Positions 51,505-63,555 are shown, counted from the stretch's first letter. The stretch: 64,000 nucleotides of DNA from Rhizomys pruinosus (GCA_009823505.1 VZQC01011941.1:1437111-1501110), one strand, 5' to 3'. The notes: generated from the letters alone by a model not told the origin. A program made the numbers and translations.

Positions 51505-53782
51505 ATCTGAGACCAAGCTAGGCACTGCCCCGCCCTGCTTTCCACTTTACAGCGCAGGCTCAAAGCACAGGCAATGGCCTTCAGCCCCAGGAGAACTTTC
51601 AACCAGAGAGGCAAGAGTTGGTTTGTAAGCCATATAGATTGTCTGCCCTTGGAGAGCCCCTTTGAATATGGCCCTTTTCTGTTTCTAGGAGGACACAGTG
51701 CGACTTAGCCCCATCGTCTCCCATCAGGAACCCATTCCTGGAACACACCCGGTGTCAGCCTTCGGCCCCCCCTGTTCCCCTCTACACCCATAAGGCCCTT
51801 CTTCTGACAATAGCGCCACTTCCCTCTTCCTGGGATGGCGGCCAAGTAAACAGCTCACCTCCCCAAATCTCTTCTCAACATCCACTTTGGGGGCAGGGAC
51901 CCCCAAACCAAGAAAATATTCTAATTTGTCCAATTATCTCAATGTGGTTTTTTTTTTTTCAACATTCTATAACCCAAATCCTTTGACTTAGACAGTAAAA
52001 TATTTGGAGGTGAGGGTGTCATGGGAGATTAGAAAACATCTTGAGCTCTCTCCGGGCCAGAGCCTCAGGACCTGTGGGCCTGGATTCTTCTCTGTTCTTG
52101 TACTTAGCCATTGGTCACCCCTTTGTGGAGGGCTATTACTGACTAACCCTGCTCCTGGCCTGGGGTCACCAAGTGCACCAACTTTAACTGTCATTCTCTC
52201 CATCTCTGGGCTATGGATATTTATTGAGGAAATCACACATGACCCTCTGAGCCCAGGGCTTGGCCCAAGTCATTCCAGCTGAGGAGCCCCATCTGACAGG
52301 AAGTGAGCCTGGAGCTGTGGAGGGCCATTTCTGCCCCCACATGGGGACAGCCTGAGAATGAACCAACAGCTGAAGGAAGTTGAGAGGTCCGGCCATCCTG
52401 ATGATCGTTGTCTTGAGAGTGAGAGACTCCATTCCAGCTCAGACAAGAGGGAAGTTAGCACTCATTCCCTAGGTAGACAATGGTAGTGAGTGAGTTCTAC
52501 CCTGCTGGGAAATCTCAGTTCTTGTGTGGGACTGCAGACACACACCAAAGCTGACAGGGACTTGACCTCTAGTCAAATCGGGTGGGTTTGCTGAATCTTG
52601 TCTCCTTCCAATGTGTTTTCTGCCCTGTGCTGTGGGAGTGACATGTGTGTGCCTCCCTGTGAGCTTTACAGGAAAGCACAATCTTGTCCCTTAAGGCTGC
52701 CGTGTTCATTATTTCAACCATTGGCGAGTGCCCTGGAGGTCTGTGGCACAAGGCAATTTATACAGCACTGAGGCCCTAAATTTGAGTGTATCACATAAAA
52801 GCCTGGCCATCTGGAGCAGCCACTTCCTGGTTGGTGAAGGGGAATGCCACACATTCGAGATTTCAGCCCCCTGAGGGCCCAGCAACCTGACAAAGTCCCC
52901 TTGGGATGCCCTGTTTCCTCTGTCTTGTAGGTGCAGGAGCCAGTGCTGGTCAGCGTTGTACCATGTGACCCACAGGTACTCCCTGGAGACTATCTGGACC
53001 CAAATGAAGAGTGGGCGTCCTCATGTGACAACGGAGGAGAGTAAAAGCTCAGTGGTTCACATGACTTCCCAACACTACAGACGTTGGTGATGGAGCCTGC
53101 GATCAATTCCAGATCTGAATGCTTTTCCTATTGTACCATTGCTCTTTCCCGCTGACTCCTATATAACATTGTGAACAGAATGTCCACAGTCTGCCCACTG
53201 GCCATCTGGCTACACAGGGGAGGACAGGGATCTTACTTGAATTCACACTCCAATCATGCAGAGGGACCCAGGGCTTTGGAAACTGGTTGGGGTTCCCTGC
53301 AGTACATGCGAGCTGGGCTCTGTCTGAGCAGCCCTGATTTTTGAAGAGGAAGCTGAGGTTGTTCTTGTGATTAAGGGCTGTTGGCAGCTGTGCCTTAGGG
53401 ACCTGTGAAAGACAGAAACAGCCGTGACATTTGTCTCGCTCCGAGTGAAGTGGAAGGAGCAGGCTACTGTGTTCTTGAAGATGGGCATCCTGCTTTCTTT
53501 TCCTTGGGGACATGGGAAGGCACATGAAGGTGACCAGAAGAGGCAAAGGGGTTGTGTGCCTACCCACAGCAGAAAGTGGGATATCCCCCCCTCCCCACAT
53601 ACCAAGCACTAAGGACAGGTTGGGCCCAGCTCACAGGCCCACAGGTGTGTGCTCTTGATGGAGACGCTGCTGGATGGAGAAAATAAAACCTCTACCTTTG
53701 ACTCATCTCTGATACAGAGCTGAACACAACTTGCAATAACTCAGAGCTCACCAAGGAGAGAGATCCCAGGGAAACTGCCAGG

Positions 53783-53783
<1 letters not shown>
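51505..53783. other. Non-repeat DNA, no gene seen
   Basis: Unique; a T-run at about 51948-51959. The frame at 53103-53609 (minus, 168 codons) has no recognisable domain and a second frame covers most of it. Confidence 0.5.
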
Positions 53784-53825
<42 letters not shown>

Positions 53826-53924
53826 TCACGCACGCACATGCACGCACTCACGCACGCACACGCACACACACGCACACACGCAGGCATGCACACACGCAGG
53901 CACGCACACACACACACACACACC
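53784..53924 (+). repeat. (CA)n microsatellite with CACG/CGCA variants
   Basis: About 18 pure AC units, then about 100 bases of CA interrupted by CG, TCACG and GGCA units. Alternating purine-pyrimidine with CpG steps favours Z-DNA in principle. Confidence 0.95.
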
Positions 53925-54439
53925 TCGCCACATATGACACCCCATTGCTGTTGCAGGCCCTTGGAGAGCCCTCTGCTGGGCAGCTCAGAACAATCTATGC
54001 CTGGCACTATACACTTGGATTTAGGGGAGGGGTGAAAGCCTCATTTTCACATTTCAAAATGGGGATCAATGCCCTAATGGATGTAGATAATACATCGAAG
54101 CCGGCTCCGTACTTCAAAATGGAACAGTGTGTTCACATTCACCCTCATCTGAATGCAGGTTCTACCTGCAAAGAGCCAGTCATTTTCAAAAATCCTGATT
54201 CACAATTCATAATTATATGATGCCAGGACTGGAGAATCTTCTAGAAATATCTTTGTAGTCAAACCCCTTTATTCCACAAACAAAAGGGGGTGGGAGAAAT
54301 GGAAACATTTAAGAAGGTTACGCCACACAAGGCTGGCTGTTCGAGAGCTGGGGTGTGCTCAGCCCACCTAGACCTGCGTCTCTCTTTCCACCTGCCATCT
54401 CTGCCCTGTCTCACATTGCAGCCATGGCTTAGGTCAATG
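53925..54439. other. Non-repeat DNA, no gene seen
   Basis: No repeat or exon recognised. Confidence 0.45.
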
Positions 54440-54960
54440 AGAATTTGGGTGTATTAAAAAAAAAAAAGATTGATTTTGATGTTTTTGAGGCTTCACGAAA
54501 CCAGCAATTTTAATCAATTTTTCAAAATTGCTAATTTCACCCATCCAAGAAACTCACACACAAACAGAGGGGCTGATTGAAATTTAAATGGCGGCTGGCT
54601 TGTTAGCTGCAGGCACCAGGCTGGGTATTTTCATATGCAAGTCTGCCACTGTGTCCCGGCCTGGCAGCAAGAGGAAGCAATCTCCACGAGACACTTGAAG
54701 GCATTAAGAATTCAGGCAGCCAAAATGAGAGGCAACAACACGAAATGATAAAACAAAGACAGATCGTTATTAGCACCAACATAATGTGTGCCTATGTCCT
54801 CCGGTCTCATTGAGAGCCCTACCCGTTGTCTATTGAAACTGTAATTAGGCTGATAGGAACCAGAGGATTAAACTAACTTTCTCCCCTGATCGCAGGGATT
54901 TCAAATGAGTGAGATGGGGCGGAGATAAACCTGAGGAAGGTTTTAATATTCTGGGCTGCA
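54440..54960. promoter_or_regulatory. Candidate conserved non-coding element
   Basis: About 500 bases of complex, non-repeat, moderately AT-rich DNA. It holds clustered factor-like words: GTAATTAG at 54841-54848 and 'gctaattt' near 54530 (homeodomain), ACAAAG at 54753-54758 and CTATTG at 54830-54835 (SOX-like), ATATGCAA at 54633-54640 (POU-like), and 'gataaa' words. The low repeat content and lack of open frames resemble vertebrate developmental enhancers. Conservation is not tested; this is an inference from sequence texture. Confidence 0.35.
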
Positions 54961-55900
54961 GCTCCCGGGACAGCTCTGACAAACAATGGCTGGCTGCTGC
55001 TTGCTTTAGGCTGCCTGCTAGAGAGGGGGAGACACCCCGCCTGCCCCACCTGCTGAATAGGATGCGGAGGCTGCCACCAGCTCTACCAAATGTAAGCTTT
55101 GGTCCTCGACACCTCTCTCCCCAGGGCCCCGTGTCTCTGAACATCTCATGGCCCTTAACCTGGGACGGTCCTAGTACCCTCCCAACACACCTGCTGTCCC
55201 AGGTATTGTTATGAGCTGTGCCTCAGCCCGGAGCTCCAGGGCGGAGGATCCCACAAGCCCCTCCAGCTTCTAGAGCCTTTAGCTGGATGCCTACTTTCAC
55301 GCTCATTCAAGCACCTGGAGGCCATCTTCTTAACCACCCAGCTGAGCTTGTTCCTGTCCTGTGACCCACCCCCCCTGACCCGGAGAATAAAGGCAAGCCT
55401 TCACCCTATGTCCCCACGCAGCCTCCCTGGCTCTTCCCCACCCAATCATTTCTCCACCCCAAACGTACCACAGGTTCATCCTCTGCCCGGGCACAGGCTG
55501 CACTCAAGGCCTTGGCCCTCTGTAGTCTTTCCTGAGAAGCCCTTGATGGAGGCCCTGCTGAGTCCATGTTCCTTCCTAGGCCTCCCTTGAGAAACCTGTT
55601 TCTCCTCCTCTCAGCTGTCACCTAAGTGTTGGTGGCCACAGGGTGACCTTCCACTGAGCTATAAGCTCCGTGAGGGGAAGGACCAGCTGTGTTCAGCCTC
55701 ACATTGTGGGACCCGGTGCTTGATAGAAAACATGATTAAAATTCATGTCAGGGAATTAATGAGGGGGAGGGGGAGAAGGTGCAGGAGAGGACAGAGAGGG
55801 AGAGGGATAAATCTGAATAAATTCATGATGAATATCAAATATCATAATGAAACCTACTTTCTTGCATGCTAAATTTATAAATAAAAGAATAATCATTCCA
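54961..55900. other. Non-repeat DNA, no gene seen
   Basis: A GA-rich run at 55758-55810 precedes an AT-rich stretch. The frames present are short. Confidence 0.5.
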
Positions 55901-56050
55901 GGGCTGAAGAGATGGCTCACTGGTTAAGGGTGGTTGTTGATATTCCAGAAGATCTGAGTTCAGTTCCTAGCATTGACATCGGGCCTCTCACAATAGCCCC
56001 TAACTCCAGCTGTACGGAACCTACACCCACATTAAATAAAATCATTCATA
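55901..56050 (+). mobile_element. B2-type SINE, diverged and shortened
   Basis: 'gggctgaagagatggctcac', 'gatctgagttcagttcctag', 'ccctaactccagctgtacgg' and an A-rich end; about 150 bp, shorter than full-length copies. Confidence 0.75.
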
Positions 56051-56183
56051 TCAACACAAGTCTGCCAGAGGATGTTCTTGGGACTTCAGGGAAGGAAGCA
56101 TGGTGAACTGATGTGGGCCCTGCCTCTATATGATGTTTGTGGACATCTTGCTAATCTAGGCAGTGTTTCCTATGTGAGTGTTT

Positions 56184-56187
<4 letters not shown>

Positions 56188-56228
<41 letters not shown>
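56188..56228 (+). repeat. (TG)n microsatellite
   Basis: About 20 TG units. Confidence 0.95.
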
Positions 56229-56229
<1 letters not shown>

Positions 56230-56416
56230 AGAGTGGAGTTCACAAGTAAGTACAGCAGATCCCAAATGGGGCAAAGAGGAGTTCTGGAGTTCTGACTTCC
56301 TGTGCAAGGTGTTCATGCAAAGGGAGAAGGTGGTCACTTTCAACTGGGACCCAAGAATTAGGCCAGCATCCGCTTTTTCCACAACCTCTAACCTCAAAGC
56401 CTGGGGAGTTCATTTG

Positions 56417-56720
56417 TGGCTGGGGAGGTGGTTCAATGGGTTAAGTGCTTGCCGTACAACCTTGAGGATAAGAGTTGGATCCCCAGAACCCTTGTAAAGC
56501 CTGACCCAGGAACACACATCCATAATCCTGGCTCTCATGTGAGGAGATGGGAGAAAGAGACAGGAAAGTCCTCGGAAGCTTGAGGGCCAGCTAGCCTGAC
56601 ATGCAAAGCAGCGAACAAGATGCAAAGTGAAGACCTACACCCTAGGCTGTCCTTTGACTACCACACACTCTCTATGGCAAGCATACCCCAGTGAGTGCGC
56701 GTGCACACACATACATACAA
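56417..56720 (+). mobile_element. Composite tRNA-head SINE (B4/RSINE1-like)
   Basis: 'ggctggggaggtggttcaat', 'agagttggatccccagaacc', a middle with 'gaggagatgggagaaagag', and a CA-rich end. Same layout as 22.4 and 62.6 kb. Confidence 0.6.
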
Positions 56721-56731
56721 AGAGAGGATTT

Positions 56732-56986
56732 AAAATTTTATTTATTTATTCATTTATTTATTTATTTTTATGTGTATGAATATATTGTCTGCATGTAGGT
56801 CTGTGCACCCGTGTTGTGCAATGCCGCGGAGGTCAGAAGAGGGTCTCGGATTCCCCTGGAACTGGAGTTCTCCTGGAATTGGAGTAATAGACAGTTCTCA
56901 GCCGCCATGTGGGTGCTGGGGATCGAACCCAGATCCTCTGCAAGAGCGGTCGGTGCTCTTAACCGCTAGGCCATCCCTCCAGTCCC
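56732..56986 (-). mobile_element. B2 SINE, young; left partner of a head-to-head pair
   Basis: Full-length minus-strand B2 with a TTTA-rich tail; the 14-bp duplication 'caaagagaggattt' is at 56718-56731 and 56987-57000. Confidence 0.95.
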
Positions 56987-57017
56987 CAAAGAGAGGATTT
57001 TAAAAAACAGAATTGGC

Positions 57018-57265
57018 GGGCTGGAGAGATGGCCTAGCGGTTGGGAGCGCCGACCGCTCTTGCAGAGGACCCGGGTTCGATCCCCAGCACCCACATGGCG
57101 GCCGAGAGCCGTCTGAAACTCCAATTCCAGGAGAACTCCAGCTCCAGGGGAATCCAACGCCCACTTCTGACCTCTGCAGCATTGCACGACACGGGTGCAC
57201 AGACTTGCATGCAGACAGTACATTCGTACACATACAGAAATAAATAAAAATTAATTAAAAAAAAA
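57018..57265 (+). mobile_element. B2 SINE, young; right partner of a head-to-head pair
   Basis: Full-length plus-strand B2 with the 17-bp duplication 'taaaaaacagaattggc' at 57001-57017 and 57266-57282. Intact A and B boxes. It inserted right at the end of the neighbouring B2's duplication, so the two heads face each other with about 31 bases between. Confidence 0.95.
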
Positions 57266-57282
57266 TAAAAAACAGAATTGGC

Positions 57283-58254
57283 TCAAAGTGGCAGAAGATC
57301 AGCATTGTGATGATCACTCATCACGTGTCCCAAGAAACAGGAGTGTTCTGGTCTGGTACTGAACACTAGTACTTAACCTTCCTGGCCTTCAATTTCCCCA
57401 CCTGTGAAGTCGGGGGAACATTTAAGGGTAAAGGACCTTACAGTATGACTTTCGTGACTGTCCCTTTAGAGAGTAGGGGCCATGTTCCACCACCTAGGCC
57501 AGCAGAGGAAGACTTAACCTTGTACGTATGGCTGTTTCCTTCATGGAAGGAGTAGAGAAGCTCATGAAACGTAGCTGAGGTGAGTGACCCGTGCACTTGG
57601 AAGTAACCCAATGAGCTCCCCCCTTCACCAAGCTGGATTTGTGTGGAATTGTTTCTTTGGTCTGTCTTCCCTTCCCTTTACCCTGAGGTAAAGGGATATT
57701 TGTTCTCATCTCCCCAAGAAAAGCCGAGCCAATATCTTGCTTTGTGGCTGATGTCATGATCTCGGCCTTGAAAAAGAACTGCTCAGGGCTTGTCTGAATG
57801 GCTTCTCCAACCCAGCATTGGCTGGCAGAGGCCATGGGAAGGCTGGAAGGGAGCTTTGGCCCCACTTGACTCCTGTAGAAACAGAAATCCAAGAGGAGCA
57901 GACAAGGACCAGTTCCTCCCCTGAGAGACCCCCCCCAACCCCGCCAGGCCTGAGGCCCCTCACCTACCTCCTTTTGTCTCTGTTTCTCTCCACAAAACAG
58001 CTCCTTGTCCTTGAGAGTGCTGGGAGTGGTGGGAGGCAGCTGAGAAAGAACTCTTGGCTCACTTTCTGTCTCTCCTTTAGAAGGCAGAATCGCTTTGTGG
58101 AAAATAGGGCCTGTTCAAATGAAAACGAATGTGGGATTTCACCTACTGTGATGGTGAACAAGTGTTCCTCCCTCTCCACCACCACCAGGATATATTCCTG
58201 AAAAGGCTGCCAGGTATGGCTTGAGGATATGAAAGTAGGCAAAGTCACACGACT
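57283..58254. other. Non-repeat DNA, no gene seen
   Basis: Unique; overlapping frames of 94-132 codons on both strands are unsupported. Confidence 0.5.
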
Positions 58255-58430
58255 ACATGTGTGTGAGCACCGGAGCAGGAAAACAAGGGTGTGTATTCAT
58301 ATGAGCATCATGGTCATGTGTCGTTTATGTGTGAATGTGGATATATACACACATAGGTGGTAGGATTATTAGCATGTACACATGGAGATGTGCATGTGTA
58401 TGTGCTATGTGTGTTGCTGTGTGCACTGCA
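58255..58430 (+). repeat. Degenerate TG-rich low-complexity stretch
   Basis: 'tgtgtgagc', 'gtgtgtattcatatgagc', 'tgtacacatggagatgtgca' type sequence without a fixed period. In texture it recalls the 54-bp minisatellite, but I cannot align them. Confidence 0.6.
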
Positions 58431-59620
58431 TTTGGGACTGGAGCGGGGAGGACTCCACACCACACACTTTCTGGGAGGAAAGCACATGGCTAGATCCTAA
58501 TGTTACTTCCCTGGACTTTTGCTATATAAAATCACTGCACTGAGGTTACCCCAAAGATCAGAGAAGTCACATGCAGAAGATGTCCACCCCATGACGCCTC
58601 CCTGAATTCACTGCCTGGCACCTAGGAAACTGCAGTGGTTTCCTTCAAGTTATAATAAAGGCAGCTTTGCTTAGAGTAGCTTCTCCATGGAAACTGATTG
58701 ATGGTTCCACCTGGTAGGTTATTGTGAGGATGGAAGGAGACACAGATGCGAGGGGCCCAAAGCCAACCCCTGGTGCACAGTAGGTGCACATCCTGGCAGA
58801 TGTGCCTCATCTCATCTGATGGTGAAGGGGCCTAGGCTTTGGCTGGCAGACCATAGTAATGCCTAGCCCTCTGGTGCTGGACCAAGCAGACGCTGGCAGG
58901 GTCAGCTGGCCCCCAGCCTCCCACCTGCGGCCCCTCGTTGTACATGCCCATTAGGTGCACAGTGTCCCAAAGTACAATAGGAATGATTCCTAAGCCACTT
59001 CCTCTGCTAAATACCTCAGTGACAGCTTCTTGGCAGGGGCGGAGCGCCAAGGTTAACATATGCTTAGAACATGTGCCGCAGGCCTCCCACCTCCACACAC
59101 AAGCCGGAGGAGCTCAGCTTCATTCCGCCCTTCCCTGTCCTCCACCAGCCCAGAAGACTGCTTCTCAGGTATGCCCCCCAGCACCATCCGGGGAGCCACT
59201 GAGGAACCTCAGCCTGGACAAACCTAGGTGGTTCTCTACCTGTCTGTTCTGGACACCTGCCACTGCATTCTGCCCAGTCACCATCAGCCTTGTCACATAC
59301 GCCCTCTGGTAGGGACTTACATCCCCGGGGAGGCAGGCGGATCTTCCTGGTATCTTCTTTGGGTCGGGCTCTGAGCAGGGTTCTAGGAAGAAGACTGTGA
59401 AAAAGATACAGCCACACCCCCAAAGGACTCACCTTCCAGTGGAAGCTCCAAGACATATGTGGTGACCTTAAGGATCTTTTACCTCGCATCGTTTGTGCAG
59501 AACATTGTTTTCCTGCCCCAGTGATCAGACACATGGCCAGCCAAGGTCACAGCCTCACCACCTAATAAGATCTTCTCCCTACTGCAGCATATTCACCTTT
59601 TTAAAATAGAGTATTTTCTA
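58431..59620. other. Non-repeat DNA, no gene seen
   Basis: Unique; the frame at 59064-59534 (minus, 156 codons) shows no domain and overlaps a 124-codon plus frame. Confidence 0.5.
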
Positions 59621-59775
59621 GCCTGAGCATGGTGGTACACGTCTTTAACCCCAGTACTTGGGAGATGAAGGCAGGCAGATCTCTGTGAGATGGAAGCCAG
59701 CCTGGTCTACATAGTGAGTTCCAAGCCAGCTAGAGATACTTGTCTCAAAGAGACCTTGTCTCAAAAAACACCAAA
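59621..59775 (+). mobile_element. B1 SINE, diverged
   Basis: 'gcctgagcatggtggtacac' through 'gagaccttgtctcaaaaaac'. The end phrase 'tgtctcaaagagaccttgtc' shows a duplicated 3' end, as in the B1 at 10.3 kb. Confidence 0.85.
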
Positions 59776-60065
59776 ACTAAATATTTCATTGATTTCTGAG
59801 AATTTCATACATGCACAAGGTGCATTTTGATATTAATCCCCCACTTCTCCCTCTGACTCCTGTCAGATGCAGGTCCACTGCTGGTACTCCCCAACTTCCT
59901 GTCCTCTGTTTTTAAGCCCACTTACTCCAAAGCTGCACAAATATTCATCCGACTGGGGCCATCCAACAGCGCATGATCTTGGGCAGACAACAACAGTTGC
60001 CCTGAGTTCATGAGTCTGGCACACTCATACACATAAAATAAAAATAATAAAATAACATATTAAAA
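59776..60065 (-). mobile_element. Rodent LINE-1 3' UTR fragment
   Basis: 'ttctgagaatttcatacatg', 'tttaagcccacttactcc', 'ggggccatccaacagcgca' run in L1 3' UTR order on the minus strand. A short B2-like A-rich end ('acactcatacacataaaa') closes it near 60020-60065. Confidence 0.6.
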
Positions 60066-61317
60066 AGCAATAGGATCTCACCATTAAGTTCTGGTGGGAA
60101 GTGAGGATCAATGACAATACCCTGTATTATTTTGGGGGTCTCCAGGACAGCCTTGATCAACAGCTTGAAGACAGGTATCACACATCTGGCACTGGGTTTA
60201 TTTGGTAACCTATGGATTCTAAGAGAATCATAAACCCATGTGTGGGGTAATTCTAATTAAATTCTTTCATTTGAATATAGTTATACATATATAAGTATAT
60301 AATACATACATAATACATAATATATATGTGTGTGTGTGTTTGAGGTAAAGAGTGTAACATTGTATGTTTGAAAAGGCCACATTGAAACCTTCTTTACATC
60401 AAATATTCAGGAGATGAGGAGAGATGGGTATCAGACTTACAAAGTTACAGAAGTGTCTGGCACAATTGATCCCTTCTTGGAAGGACAGAGTCGGCTCGTA
60501 CAACACTGGAGCTCTGTAATCATTTGGTTACTTTGCAAAGACAGAACTTGAGGCTCTTAGAAGACAAATGACTGTTCCAAAGATACACATTTAATGGGAC
60601 CCAAGTTTCAGTTTCACATCTGATCCAGCCTGGTCAATGGCTGGGAGTCTATCCAGGAGGTCAAGTTCAAGAATTATTTTCATTGGGTGTGTTGTACTAA
60701 CAGAAGCATCTTTACTTGTCTCATTTACAAGTTCCATGTCTAACTACCTCATGAAATTCATCTCTTTGATGAAAGAGCCTCATTTGGTGATTCTTCCCCT
60801 GGCGCCTAGTATATGTTCAATACTGTCAGGCAGAAGGAAGCAGAAGTGGGGATATATATTAGTGTTAAATGGTTTAGCTACTGCAGCAGAAAAATATGCT
60901 AATCTCAAAGACTTAGAAGGGTAGTTATCGTCCTGATTGTATCACATGTCCAACACAGGGTGGTGGGATTCTCGGATCCACACAGTGACTCAGGTGACAG
61001 AGGATGTGTCGTACACCATTTGGATCCCGTGGCATCTGGGTTGCTGCAGTGAGGAGAGGAAGGTCTGAAGGAGGACACCTGCTAGCCTCAGCCATCTCAG
61101 CCAGGAAGTGACACCAACCACTTCTGCTCATAGTCTAGAACCAATCACAAGGCTCCATCTTTCACCCAAGAGAGTCTGGAATTATGGGTATGCATTTTCA
61201 GTGACTGACGTAGCCATGGTGGTCTCATGCTCCCAGAGTGTGTGTCATGCATCAGCTACAGGAAGAGAAATTGGTCCATGTGAGTTTGAGTGAAATGGAT
61301 GGCTAGAGTTGGGAGTT
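60066..61317. other. Non-repeat DNA, no gene seen
   Basis: Contains an AT/TG low-complexity patch at about 60278-60345; otherwise unique. Confidence 0.45.
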
Positions 61318-61331
61318 AAGAAAGGAGAGGT

Positions 61332-61565
61332 TGGGGCTGGAGAGATGGCCTAGTGGTTAAGAATGCTGACCGCTCTTACAGAGGACCTGGGTTCGATCCC
61401 CAGCACCCACATGGTGGCCGAGAGCCGTCTGAAACTCCAATTCCAGGAGAACTCCAGTTCCAGGGGAATCCGAGACCTTCTTCTGACCTCCACGGCATTG
61501 CACGACACGGGTGCACAAACTTGCATGCAGACAGTACATTGATACACATACAGAAATAAATAAAT
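61332..61565 (+). mobile_element. B2 SINE, young, joined to a following B1
   Basis: Full-length B2 ending in 'cagaaataaataaat', at which point a B1 begins without any host bases. The only matching duplication ('aagaaaggagaggt') lies before this B2 (61318-61331) and after the B1 (61706-61719). Confidence 0.95.
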
Positions 61566-61705
61566 GGTGGGCGTGATGGTGCACGCCTTTAATCCTAGCA
61601 CTTGGGAGGCAGAGGCACGCAGATCTCTGTGAGTTTGAGGCCAGCCTTGTCTACAGAGTGAGTTCCAGGACAGCCAGAGCTAGAGGGAGACCCTGTCTCA
61701 AAAAA
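61566..61705 (+). mobile_element. B1 SINE, joined to the preceding B2
   Basis: Complete B1 ('ggtgggcgtgatggtgcacg' to 'gaccctgtctc' plus A8). The shared outer duplication suggests that it moved together with the B2. Confidence 0.93.
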
Positions 61706-61719
61706 AAGAAAGGAGAGGT

Positions 61720-62589
61720 CATTGAAGAGGATAAAAGTAATCAGGAAAGATTTCTTATAGGAGGCTCATCCTAAAGAGAGGTGCTTGCATCACACCAAAG
61801 TAGGCTGACTAGTCTCAGGAGGAATACGGAAGCCAGGGATGGAGGGGTCTGGGCCAGGTCCACAGGCCTGAGGATGAGGGCCTGGAAACACAGCCAGGAG
61901 CCACAATTGGGAAGGATGGTTTGAGGAAAGAATGAAAGCCAAGACATGCTGATAGTCTCTTGGGAAAATCTCCTGGCAGAGAGGCTGGCACCAAGCAGGG
62001 GCTCAGAGAGGAAGTACTAGGCTGAAGGAGCCAGGTAGTCTCAAGGACACCTGCTCAACTCATCAAACCTTGGCTTCCATGCCACACAGCATCCAGAAAA
62101 GCCATAGCACTGAACCCCAGGAGATGGGGCACCCAGGAGGCAAGGAGATTCTTGAAGTTACTTCTTGGTTCCACTTTAACAGCCTCTTGTGTAGATCAGA
62201 GGAAAGGATTCATTCTTTACGGATACCACCATCTGAGTGAGGGGTGCACAGGGACATGGGGTCTCCCTTGGGAGATCATCTCTCTCCCACAGGTAGAGGG
62301 ACTGCCCAGCCAGGGAGGGGGACACACAGGCAGAGAAGGGTTCCTCTTGCTCCTCAAGCCTTGCTTCTGTGGTGGTGCCAGTGGCCCTGCTACGTCAGGC
62401 TGGGCTCTGGGGAAGCTGGAAAGTAGAAGTAGAGGATGTGGCGTCATGATCAGCTACAGACTGGGAGCTTGGGCCTAGAAAGTGCACAGTGGTCTGGATG
62501 CCTGACTAACATCACAACCTTGGCTCTGTGGATAAAATTATGACTGCTAAATGAGTCCATTGAGTTTGTAGTGAGACTGAAAGTTCCAA
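61720..62589. other. Non-repeat DNA, no gene seen
   Basis: No repeat or exon recognised. Confidence 0.5.
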
Positions 62590-62860
62590 CGGCTGGGTCG
62601 TGGGTTAGTTGGTTAAAGTGCTTGCCAGTCAAGCATGAGAACCTGAGTTTGATCCCCAGCAACCATGTAAAGGAGTTAGGCACATTGGCATATGCCTGTG
62701 ATCTAGGCACCAGGGAGGCAGAGCTCATTGATATGATATACTCAAGGTTCAGTGAGAAATCAGTCTCAGAAAAATCAGGTGGAGAATGATGGAGAAAAAA
62801 CACCTCTTGCCTCCATACAAGCACACACACACATATATACACAGTTGTCTTCAAATTGCT
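62590..62860 (+). mobile_element. Composite tRNA-head SINE (B4/RSINE1-like)
   Basis: 'agttggttaaagtgcttgcc', 'acctgagtttgatccccagc', 'catatgcctgtgatctaggc', 'aggttcagtgagaaatcagt' and a (CA)n end near 62820. This is the clearest of the three copies and shows the tRNA-like head leading into a B1-like middle. Confidence 0.65.
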
Positions 62861-63204
62861 AACAGTCAAAACGTAGTAACCAATGACACAGATCACCTAA
62901 GGAGCAAATCTGAGACCTCTATCACTGGAAAGCCCAGATAACTAAGTTACTGCTGTGATGTAGAGAGGTCAGACAGGACCACACTGAAATCCCTGGAAAT
63001 TCTATGCAGTTCATTGTTTCTAATCCAAGCTGCTGCATACACAAATATGCCCTTTGTCCCAGGGCCCTAACCCAGCTTGGTGTGCCCTATAAATTCTTAC
63101 TTTCAGCCCTGGGAACTCCCTTAACCCCTGGGAAACTGAGGCCATGGGTAACCATACTAGGTCAGCCCCACAGGTGACAATGTGAAAACTTATACCTTTG
63201 GGAC
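62861..63204. other. Non-repeat DNA, no gene seen
   Basis: No repeat or exon recognised. Confidence 0.45.
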
Positions 63205-63555
63205 TGGGTAACCATATTGGTTTCTTCTCTGTTGATGTGATAAAAACCATGACTCAGACAACTTATAGAAGAAAGAGTTTATTTAGCTTACAGTTCTATT
63301 GAGTCCATTATGGTGGAAAGCCATGCTGGCAGAGGTGGCTGGAATAGAAAGTTGATTGCTCACATCTTTGAGCAGGGAGCAGGGACAGCCAAACTTGAAA
63401 ATGGAGTTATGAACTCCGAAGGTCCACCACCAATGACATGCTTCCTCCAGCCAGTCACAGCTTCTAAATGTCTTCAAACAGCAGCACCAACTGGGGCCGA
63501 TAATTCAAAAACTTGGAGGGGACAGGGAACTTTCTCATTCAAACCACCATGGTGA
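63205..63555 (-). mobile_element. MaLR/ERVL-type LTR
   Basis: 'cttctctgttgatgtgataa', 'agaaagagtttatttagct' (AATAAA on the element strand), 'gtccattatggtggaaagcc' and 'tctcattcaaaccaccatgg' are in the order of a class III LTR read from its 3' end. Confidence 0.55.
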
